Shown in pieces: positions 6,907 through 12,500 of a stretch of DNA of 12,500 nt. Source of the stretch: Stephanodiscus triporus. Lineage: Eukaryota > Bacillariophyta > Thalassiosirophyceae > Thalassiosirales > Thalassiosiraceae. Under the pieces are notes generated by a model. The model saw only the letters and a program-made list of their open reading frames with translations, had not been told where the DNA came from and searched no databases. Numbering within the stretch: position 1 is the stretch's first letter; every line of letters starts with the position of its first letter. Both the position numbers and the translations under genes were made by a program. The stretch lies in the NCBI GenBank assembly GCA_036939755.1, contig JALLAZ010000595.1, forward strand, positions 1 to 12,500. Direction: 5' to 3'.

Positions 6907-8090
6907 CTAGAAGTATTGGGTGTAAATATCACTCGCAGAATATCTTGGGTAAAACGGGCATACACGAGAACCGAGAGAAAAGTAACGTTCATAAATGGCG
7001 AAAAATCTTGGATCCGAACCTCCTTTGTTGGCTTTTATGGCATCCAATGTGTGATGAATTGATGGTTTCAAGCCAGTAAAATGCACAACACTAGTTGCAT
7101 TGTAGATTTCCTCCCATGTCTTATTTGGCATTCCAAGTTTCTTGTCCATGTAAGGTTTGTCTCCCAGAGACCTTTGCCATTCGTTTTCACTCTCAAGATG
7201 AGCCGTCAAAAGCTCATATATTCCAGGTAAGAAGGTTGCCTCGTCGCCGAACTCTTTATTCAGAAGATCCATGTCATATAACTCAGGTTCTTTTGGATGG
7301 CCATCCACATCAAATTGGCCCATGATTCGTTCCCACATGTGCTGGGTGGGCGAAAAGACCATCAGACACGAGCAGAAGTAGTTTGCTCTTCCATCAAATT
7401 GTTGAAAATACACACGAGGGCCAGCAATATGCGACGTTTCGGGAAGAAAGAAGAGATGATCTAAGTTTCTTCGGACCAACATGTCTGTGTCCATGAAGAT
7501 TATGCGGTCATATTCGAACAATTGAAACACTCGCAACTTGACCATGACATCTAACCCGATGATGGCAATGTGAGTTTGATAGGGAATGCATGTTGCGACA
7601 ATGGGAAAAATTACTGCCATGACGACTCACTTGTATAATACCCATTGCCCCCCCTCGGATGTTTGATATGTTCCACATCTTTGACTGTGACATTCATCTT
7701 CGTTGCTTGCGCTCTGACTTTGGAGTTGTTGAAACCGTATGTCAGAATGACAAAATCGGTATCATTCCTGGTTCCAGTGTCGCGCAGAGCCGCAACATTC
7801 ACGAAGGCTCCACATGCATGTTCCTCATCGGTGGCATAAAATGCGTAAGCGAACTTTTTGTGCACTGGAAGGGACATGGAGTAGGCAGGAATTCCTATCT
7901 CGGAAGCAGGACCACCCATCAATGATCGACTGCGTTGAGCATCAGCGAGGAAGCGAAGCGGACCGATACCACTGGGAGTCTTTTGAAAAGAGATAATAAA
8001 AATGGCATTGATGAAAAAGCCCACCAAAGTGATGAATGAAATGAAGAAGAGGATCAATTGTGTGGACAACAACTTTTTTTGCCTGGGCAT
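6907..8090 (-). CDS. GT8 family glycosyltransferase (glycogenin-like), two exons
   Basis: Joining 8090-7631 and 7550-6907 gives 367 residues. GT8 enzymes transfer a sugar from a nucleotide sugar with retention of configuration. Residues 11-35 form one hydrophobic segment (QLILFFISFITLVGFF), suggesting a type II signal anchor and a Golgi/ER luminal catalytic domain. HKKFAYAFYATDEEHACGAF (78-97) is the opening strand region. KLRVFQLFEYDRIIFMDTD (158-176) holds the metal-binding DxD (D174, D176). NYFCSCLMVFSP (210-221), YDMDLLNKEFGD (245-256) and VHFTGLKP (309-316) with the second metal-ligand His (H310) follow in family order. Splicing restores continuity: exon 1 ends one base into a codon, exon 2 supplies two, giving Asn154. 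The start is the first ATG and leads directly into the anchor. The substrate is unknown; true glycogenins usually lack a membrane anchor, so a role in glycan or polysaccharide synthesis is more likely. Confidence 0.9.
7551..7630 (-). other. Intron of the GT8 gene (80 nt)
   Basis: On the minus strand the donor is GTGAGT (7630-7625) and the acceptor TTAG ends at 7551. The intron is phase 1 on both sides. Retention would run from GYYT into SESSWQ and a stop, so splicing is needed to join the two halves of the GT8 fold. A closer AG (after CATGGC) would leave an intron of only 17 nt and is implausible. Confidence 0.85.
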
Positions 8091-8412
8091 AGTGATGATT
8101 GCGCGCAGTAGAAGAGAAGAGGGTACATATAGCGGATGAAAAAAATACTCCTGGGAATATTATTTTTTTGCTGGAGTGGGGTGTTTGTGCGTTGTTGCCG
8201 TAGATGATTCCGCGTAAAATGGTGTTATTGTAGATTTCTGGCGATGCCGAAGGAGATTGATGGGCAGAAGGGTAGAATAATTCCTTTAAATATTAATAAT
8301 AATTTATGGTGGTGTTTGTTTTGCAGTTGAACCGCGGGCAATGGAGAATTTGGAAGGAGGCCGCTGCAGTTGGTGATAAGGTGTTGTGGTGTGACAGATC
8401 TAACCGAAAAGT
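8091..8412. promoter_or_regulatory. Divergent intergenic region between GT8 and LAMTOR3-like genes
   Basis: This 322-bp region separates two divergently transcribed start codons and must hold both 5' untranslated regions and promoters. It is AT-rich in the middle (TATTATTTTTTTG at about 8159-8171, TATTAATAATAATTTA at about 8289-8304). A TATA-like CTATATG on the minus strand lies near 8135-8142, about 45-50 bp upstream of the GT8 ATG. In-frame TAA at 8401-8403 just before the plus-strand ATG confirms that the downstream frame begins at 8413. No specific factor site is claimed. Confidence 0.45.
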
Positions 8413-9840
8413 ATGGTACCTCATGCCCCCAACACACCAACCCCACAACCCCAGAATCCTCCTAAACCAGCGCCACCAATGAGCCACCGCGAACAACAAC
8501 AACGGCGGCGGCAGCAGCAGCAGCAGCATCACCAGGCCAACCGCGGCATCCTCCCGTCCGAGACCCTCAACGCGCTGGATTATCTCGTCGATCGTCTCAA
8601 CGCGTCCTCGGGTCGCATCCCCCCCCCGACGACGACGACGACATCATCATCCGCGAAGGACGGCGCGTCCCAGTCGTCGTCATCTTTGTCGTCGTCGTCG
8701 TCGGTAATCGCGCGGCCGCTTCCGATACGCGCCCTCCTCGTGGGAACCAATGAGGGCGTGGGCCTCTCACGATCCCTCGGCACCGCCCGCCACCACCACG
8801 CCGAGTCGACTTCGGCGACGTCGTCGTCGTCCAACGACGACCACGTCGTCGTCGTCGACGGCGGCGGCGGCGGCGGCCCGCGCGAACAACACCACGGCAA
8901 CAACAACAATGACCGCCAATACTCCGGAACCATGAGCGAGGAGGTCCTGGGGGGCATCGAGACGGTCTGGGCGACCCTCGTCGGCGCGGCGCCGCCGCAC
9001 GTCATGGCCGCGGCCGCCGCCGCCGCCGCCTCCTCCTCCTCGTCCTCCTCGTCCTCCTCGGGGGAACGACGACGCGACGACGACGGCGGCGGCGGCGGCG
9101 GCGCGCCCCGCCACGTCCAGCCCCCCCACCCCCTCCTCTCTCCCCTGGGGATGGGAAACGTCGTGCGCACGGTCACGGCGACGTACGAGAACTGCACGGT
9201 CGTGCACGTGCACATGCCGCCGTTGGTCGTTACGTTCGTCGCGCTTCCGGAGGCGAATCTCGGCGCGATACGAGACGTCGCGCTGCCGATGTTGAGGGTG
9301 CTGTTGGAGCCGGTGAGGAGGGCCCTCGTGCGCAGTCGATGCGGCGGTGGAGGTGGGGGCCGGGGGCCGGGGGGCGATAATCATGCCTCCCTGGCATCCT
9401 CCCTCGGCGGGGTGGTGATGGTCGACGGTAACATAGTCGACGGGGGGGGGAATGTCATCCATCATCCCGCCGGCGGAATTATGGCGGGGGGGGTAGGAGG
9501 AGGAGGGGGGGGGGGGGCGCAGATGATGATGATGATGAATCATCAGCAGCATCCGATGACGCCCGAACAGCATCAGCAGCTCCTGCGGCAGCAGCAGATC
9601 GTCGCCGCCCAGCAGCAGCAGCAGGCCCTGGCATTCATGCAGCAGCTGCAGCAATCGCAACAGCAGATAATGGGGATGCCGCAGCAGATGAATAACGGCA
9701 TGATGTATCCCGGACAACAGCAGCAGCAGTTGATGATGGATCCTGCCCTGCAGCAGCAATTGTACCAGCAGCAGATGATGATGGCACAACAGCAGCAGCA
9801 ACAACAACAACATCAACAACATCAACAATTTCAACGGTAG
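8413..9840 (+). CDS. LAMTOR3/MP1-like roadblock protein with low-complexity inserts and Q-rich tail
   Basis: This 475-residue, intronless frame starts at the first ATG after an in-frame TAA and ends at TAG 9838-9840. Between homopolymers, scattered segments follow the order of LAMTOR3 (MP1), a roadblock-fold subunit of the Ragulator complex that recruits Rag GTPases and mTORC1 to lysosomes in animals. These are a helix (TLNALDYLVDRLNA, 51-64), first strands (PIRALLVGTNEGVGLSRSLG, 104-123), a helix (SEEVLGGIETVWATLVG, 175-191), paired strands (MGNVVRTVTATYENCTVVHV, 247-266), the diagnostic MPPLVVTFVALPEANLGAI (268-286) and a closing helix to about 307. Animal LAMTOR3 is about 124 residues; the extra length is an N-terminal Pro/Gln segment, Ser/Thr, Asn/Gly and Ala8-Ser10-Gly inserts in loops, a Gly-rich linker (310-368) and a Gln/Met-rich tail (369-475). 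In diatoms a role in TORC1 signalling is inferred only. Confidence 0.75.
   Translation: MVPHAPNTPTPQPQNPPKPAPPMSHREQQQRRRQQQQQHHQANRGILPSETLNALDYLVDRLNASSGRIPPPTTTTTSSSAKDGASQSSSSLSSSSSVIARPLPIRALLVGTNEGVGLSRSLGTARHHHAESTSATSSSSNDDHVVVVDGGGGGGPREQHHGNNNNDRQYSGTMSEEVLGGIETVWATLVGAAPPHVMAAAAAAAASSSSSSSSSSGERRRDDDGGGGGGAPRHVQPPHPLLSPLGMGNVVRTVTATYENCTVVHVHMPPLVVTFVALPEANLGAIRDVALPMLRVLLEPVRRALVRSRCGGGGGGRGPGGDNHASLASSLGGVVMVDGNIVDGGGNVIHHPAGGIMAGGVGGGGGGGAQMMMMMNHQQHPMTPEQHQQLLRQQQIVAAQQQQQALAFMQQLQQSQQQIMGMPQQMNNGMMYPGQQQQQLMMDPALQQQLYQQQMMMAQQQQQQQQHQQHQQFQR
9004..9102 (+). repeat. Trinucleotide repeat block (GCC, TCC/TCG, GAC, GGC)
   Basis: Runs of GCC (Ala), TCC/TCG (Ser), then GAC and GGC (Asp, Gly) encode residues about 198-230 of the LAMTOR3-like protein. 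They lie between the second helix and the third strand of the fold. Such repeats commonly vary in copy number between alleles. Confidence 0.8.
9346..9521 (+). repeat. G-run tracts with G-quadruplex potential in a Gly-rich linker
   Basis: GGTGGGGGCCGGGGGCCGGGGGG (9352-9374) contains three to four closely spaced G runs, and 9484-9519 holds further long G runs including one of 12 or more. They encode a glycine linker. The reading frame resumes cleanly as Gln/Met-rich sequence downstream, which argues against a homopolymer length error. Confidence 0.7.
9522..9837 (+). repeat. CAG/CAA and ATG repeat region encoding a Gln/Met-rich tail
   Basis: Mixed CAG and CAA codons with ATG and CAT clusters encode residues about 370-475, a tail resembling prion-like or transcription-coactivator Q-rich regions. 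The CAG/CAA mixture suggests that selection keeps glutamine rather than simple recent slippage. Confidence 0.8.
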
Positions 9841-10068
9841 TTCTAGGCATGCGACGGAGATTTGGAGGAGAAGAGGAGTCTAAAATGTAATACCTGAGAG
9901 TGCGATGTATATGTTGTAGACTCGCGGTAAGAATTGCAGCGCACGCGATCATTCATCGTCATTTCACGGGAACGGACGCACCGATAGGCTATGAAGGCGG
10001 CGACATTACCATTGGTGTGCTTTGTTTGTTATCTGCGTACCATTTAACGAAAGAGAAGAAGAGTTTGT
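9841..10068. other. Convergent intergenic region
   Basis: These 228 bp lie between the stop of the LAMTOR3-like gene and the stop of the LRR gene and should hold both 3' untranslated regions. An AATG-TAATACC context near 9885-9893 follows the first stop. No other feature is seen. Confidence 0.5.
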
Positions 10069-11334
10069 TTACCCACTCGTTTGCGACTTTCCCTTCTCCC
10101 CCTTCTTGGCTTTTTCACCCTTCTTGCTCTTTTTCGAGGCAGTCTTCGCCCGCTCCTCTTCCCACTTTAACGCGTGTTCCATTTGCTGTCTCATCCTCTC
10201 CTCCTTCTGCACCTCAGCCCGCCGCCGTTCCAACTCGACTTGCCTCGTTTGAGCACGTTGCGTCTGTTGCTGCTCTAGCCACCGACGATTTTGGCAGTCC
10301 TTGTCCTTTTCCCGCTCGCCTTTCTCCTTATCTTGTGCCGCCCTCTCTCTATCCCTCTCCGACTCTGCCTCTCTGGAAAGTCTGAGCTCCCTAGCCCTCC
10401 TGTTTGCCTCCAACTTCGTCGTCATTTCTATTACGTCATAGTGATCGAAATTGTTGTAGCCAATCTCGACACTAATCAAGCTTGTGTTCTTAGATACGGC
10501 GTCGCATACAGCCTTTCCTCCTTCAAGTCCGATACCGCATTGCCACAAGCTCAAACTGACGAGGCCCGAGTTGATTGCTAGTGCAGTCGCAAGAAGTGCC
10601 ACGCTGTCCTGACACTTGTCGAAAGGGTTTGACGCAATGCTGAGAGACTGGAGGGTGGAGTTAACTGACAACGATTCTGCAAGCACTTTGCAAGTCTCCG
10701 GGCCGAACTTGTTCTCGTCCATCTCCAACTTTATAAGTGAAGTGTTGTTCCTGAGTGCCCGCGCTACATAAGCGCCGGCTTTGTCTGAGAGCTTCAATTT
10801 CGATATGTCAAGAGAATTTATTCTATTGTCCGCCCACAGCACTTTTGATAACGACCTTGCAGATATGTTGTTCAAGCCATCGATGCGACACACCAATGGG
10901 CAGGACTTTTCTACTACCATTCGAAACCACTCCGATAGTCGAGGATCATTAGAAATGGTCTCCTTCTCCTCAATGATCATGTTATGTATCAAAACTCGTT
11001 CGCGATGCACTCTCGCTTGTTTCACTTCTTCGATTCTTTTATTCATCAGCTCTTTCCTCTTTGTTTCGATGGAACCCTCGTGTTCATCATTGAAGCACCT
11101 TTGTAAGATCTCGACGTCGTCGGAATAGAAGCCTTTCGGCTGTAGACCTCGACGGTGGAGCTCGGCTTTGACATCAACGGCAGTCAAGCCGGATGCATTT
11201 GGTTTGTGAATGTCAATAACATCTGATTTATCTATGCCTGTGTCGATCGTCTCTGCTTCGTCTGAATTCGAGTCAATTAAGTCGCGAAACTCTGCGACGA
11301 TGTTCTCCTGGTCAAGGAACGACAAAAGATTCAT
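10069..11334 (-). CDS. Leucine-rich-repeat protein (RNase-inhibitor type) with SAP-like motif and charged helix
   Basis: This single-exon, 421-residue frame starts at ATG 11334 (first after an in-frame TGA) and stops at TAA 10071-10069. An acidic N-terminus (1-45) precedes SGLTAVDVKAELHRRGLQPK (48-67), which fits the helix-turn-helix pattern of SAP motifs (LTV.ELK..L..RGL), a small nucleic-acid-binding fold. A helical, charged stretch (about 88-127) follows. Four to five LRRs of about 28 residues lie at 172-296, for example NNTSLIKLEMDENKFGPETC (196-215) and LVSLSLWQCGIGLEGGKAVC (258-277), with the alternating long helix of the ribonuclease-inhibitor class. From 310 to 421 the sequence is an E/R/K/Q-rich helix ending in a Lys/Gly-rich tail (KKSKKGEKAKKGEKGK). 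There is no signal peptide or membrane segment, so it is probably cytosolic or nuclear. LRR and helix suggest protein binding; the specific role is unknown. Confidence 0.85.
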   Translation of the reverse strand: MNLLSFLDQENIVAEFRDLIDSNSDEAETIDTGIDKSDVIDIHKPNASGLTAVDVKAELHRRGLQPKGFYSDDVEILQRCFNDEHEGSIETKRKELMNKRIEEVKQARVHRERVLIHNMIIEEKETISNDPRLSEWFRMVVEKSCPLVCRIDGLNNISARSLSKVLWADNRINSLDISKLKLSDKAGAYVARALRNNTSLIKLEMDENKFGPETCKVLAESLSVNSTLQSLSIASNPFDKCQDSVALLATALAINSGLVSLSLWQCGIGLEGGKAVCDAVSKNTSLISVEIGYNNFDHYDVIEMTTKLEANRRARELRLSREAESERDRERAAQDKEKGEREKDKDCQNRRWLEQQQTQRAQTRQVELERRRAEVQKEERMRQQMEHALKWEEERAKTASKKSKKGEKAKKGEKGKSQTSG

Positions 11335-11450
11335 CTTAATAGTGGGAATGGGTTCAAAGCATCTTCATCTGTGGGGAGTTAAAAAATTTGCCTACAAAAG
11401 TTTTTGCGATATCGTAAAACTCCCAGAGAACCTAAAACGAATAGTACGAT
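11335..11450. promoter_or_regulatory. Compact divergent promoter region (116 bp)
   Basis: The start codons of the LRR gene (minus) and the Mg2+ transporter gene (plus) are only 116 bp apart, so both promoters and 5' leaders must share this AT-rich segment or extend into the coding regions. It contains A/T runs (TTAAAAAATTTG, AAAGTTTTTG) and GCGATATCG, whose CGATATCG core (8 bp) is palindromic. Co-expression is possible but unproven. Confidence 0.5.
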
Positions 11451-12321
11451 ATGACCGAAAGAAGTGACGGCACCGGCAGCGACGGCTCCAATTTGATAGT
11501 CAGGAAGATACTATCGCTCTCCAGAGCTGACGACCTCGAGAGCATCTTCAGCGACATACGCTCCGAGCACGAAGGGGTAAGGAGATACGAAGAGTCCTGC
11601 CGGGGCATCTCGAACGAGGCGGAGGAATACAGGATGTGCACTCCGTTCAAACGCGCCTTCCCCGAGCGATCGTCCGCCCTGATCGTCACGTTGGTATTCG
11701 AATTGCCGACCCTGTTCATTATAAGCGGTGGGTCCGACCAGCTGTGTCGCTTGATCGGGAGGAGGAAGTACACGACTCTGATTTCGCTGCTGCCGTTGAT
11801 TAGCGCGATATCGGGAAACGTTGGCTTGCAGGCTAGCACGTTGACGACGCGTGCGATCAGCCACGTGCAGGTCCGCGTGGATAACTATTTGGCTTGGCTG
11901 GGCAAGGAAATTGTGGTGGCGGCATACCTCGGTGAGTGTGACCGTGAAATATCGGGCTTTGGATTTTGTCTGAAAGGATCCTTTCATATTACTCCTTCGT
12001 TTCCATAAAAAATGAAATAAAGGTATCGCAATCGGAGTGGTCATGTCTTCGATAGCCTTCATCATGGGCGGGTACAGCTTCCCGTTCGCATTGTCCATCT
12101 TCTTCGCGCAATTCATCGGCATCGCGACCGCCGGACTCACGGGGACATTGGCGCCGCTTCTGTTTACATTCATATTCAAAAGTGACAGCGGAAAGTGGGG
12201 CGGACCGTTGGAAACTGCGGTCCAAGACGTAGTCGGATCGGCTGCGATGATTTTTCTCACGTATCAGATCATGCTTTTGGTTGGTCCCTTTGATTTAGCA
12301 CCCAGTGACATGTGCGGTTAG
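11451..12321 (+). CDS. MgtE/SLC41-type Mg2+ transporter domain, two exons
   Basis: Joining 11451-11931 and 12023-12321 gives 259 residues. The MgtE membrane domain conducts Mg2+ (in some relatives other divalent cations) across membranes. About 75 soluble N-terminal residues precede five predicted membrane segments: about 75-93 (ALIVTLVFELPTLFIISGG), 108-126, 152-177, 180-213 (one long or two short) and 229-248. Family signatures are PLISAISGNVGLQASTLTTR (115-134), corresponding to the P-x4-GGNAG-Q-ST-R block of MgtE, and WGGPLETAVQDVVG (219-232), whose Asp (D229) matches the conserved ion-pathway acid of the last helix. The bacterial N and CBS regulatory domains are absent, as in SLC41 halves, but animal SLC41 proteins carry two such domains, so this one would probably act as a dimer. 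The cellular membrane is unknown; no clear targeting signal is seen. The start is the first ATG. Confidence 0.85.
11932..12022 (+). other. Intron of the Mg2+ transporter gene (91 nt)
   Basis: Donor GTGAGT at 11932 and acceptor AAATAAAG ending at 12022. It is phase 1 and the split codon is Gly161, joining AAYLG to IAIGVVMSSIAF within the third membrane segment. Retention would end at a TAA around 12006-12008 and lose the ion-binding last helix. Confidence 0.85.
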
Positions 12322-12500
12322 AGAGAAAAAGCATACTCGGAGGCATGCAACGACTCCTGCCTTTCTACATAATGCCAGAATAGATATCGTGCCTTGTAGT
12401 TAACATCGACCTGAACCTCCACAACCTTGCCCTTCACCTTTACGGGGCAAGTCGGCACGCCGACGGGTCGAAAAGTCCGCCTACAAGCATTCCGAGACCG
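12318..12500 (-). CDS. Possible 3' end of an uncharacterised gene, cut by the window edge
   Basis: On the minus strand a frame is open from the right edge (12500) for 60 codons to TAA at 12320-12318. It encodes, near the end, TCPVKVKGKVVEVQVDVNYK and then ARYLFWHYVERQESLHASEY, a beta-rich then helical pattern that is plausible for protein. The other two minus frames close sooner. A CTTGTAG that could be a splice acceptor lies near 12480-12486, so part of the right end could be intron. I recognise no family. Its stop overlaps the stop of the convergent transporter gene by three to four bases. Confidence 0.4.
   Translation of the reverse strand, partial: RSRNACRRTFRPVGVPTCPVKVKGKVVEVQVDVNYKARYLFWHYVERQESLHASEYAFSL

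Noticed and set aside
7614..7630. Alternative 17-nt intron in the GT8 gene using the nearer AG, which also keeps the frame
   Set aside because: Too short for spliceosomal excision in any algal lineage I know, and it would insert 26 residues before the KLRVFQL block.
9346..9521. Sequencing or assembly frameshift in the poly-G runs of the LAMTOR3-like gene
   Set aside because: The frame entering the runs is the same one that gives the Gln/Met-rich tail to a normal stop. A compensating pair of errors cannot be excluded but is not needed.
8580..9834. Long minus-strand open frames of 211 and 355 codons opposite the LAMTOR3-like gene
   Set aside because: They are shadows caused by GC-rich triplet repeats. 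Their translations are Leu/His or Pro/Asp/Ser homopolymers with no folded segments, while the plus frame has clear LAMTOR3-like motifs.

Overview
The window looks like nuclear DNA of a unicellular eukaryotic alga, most likely a diatom. Two genes carry short GT-AG introns (80 and 91 nt). The left part holds a decayed Ty3/gypsy-type retroelement whose Pol and C-terminal blocks match, from memory, a family common in diatom genomes. The protein-coding genes are compact and closely packed in both orientations, and TAG/TAA serve as ordinary stops. The taxon is an inference; no marker gene is present.

Layout. (1) About 1-5345: plus-strand remnant of a Ty3/gypsy-like element with reverse transcriptase, RNase H, a long linker, integrase and a long C-terminal region. 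It is broken by about eight frame changes and at least eight in-frame stops, and catalytic residues are replaced in all three enzymes. (2) About 5346-6906: a gene-poor stretch with several perfect or near-perfect palindromes, a tandem array of ACAC-AAAA-GTGT palindromes, and one minus-strand reading frame of 131 codons that may be an exon or gene remnant. (3) 6907-8090, minus: a two-exon GT8 (glycogenin-like) glycosyltransferase, membrane-anchored at its N-terminus. (4) 8413-9840, plus: an intronless 475-residue protein whose scattered folded segments match the roadblock fold of LAMTOR3/MP1 (Ragulator complex), interrupted by homopolymeric inserts and followed by a Gln/Met-rich tail. (5) 10069-11334, minus: a 421-residue ribonuclease-inhibitor-type leucine-rich-repeat protein with a SAP-like N-terminal motif and a highly charged C-terminal helix. 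(6) 11451-12321, plus: a two-exon, 259-residue MgtE/SLC41-type Mg2+ transporter domain. (7) 12318-12500, minus: the possible 3' end of a further gene running off the right edge.

The host genes alternate in orientation. GT8 and the LAMTOR3-like gene are divergent (322 bp between starts), the LAMTOR3-like and LRR genes are convergent (228 bp), the LRR and Mg2+ transporter genes are divergent across only 116 bp, and the transporter and the last gene converge with overlapping stop codons. No shared pathway is evident; the close packing is typical of small algal genomes. I see no bacterial-type operon, CRISPR array, tRNA or rRNA. The most unusual items are the expanded LAMTOR3-like protein, the palindrome array next to an orphan reading frame, and the long non-enzymatic segments of the retroelement.
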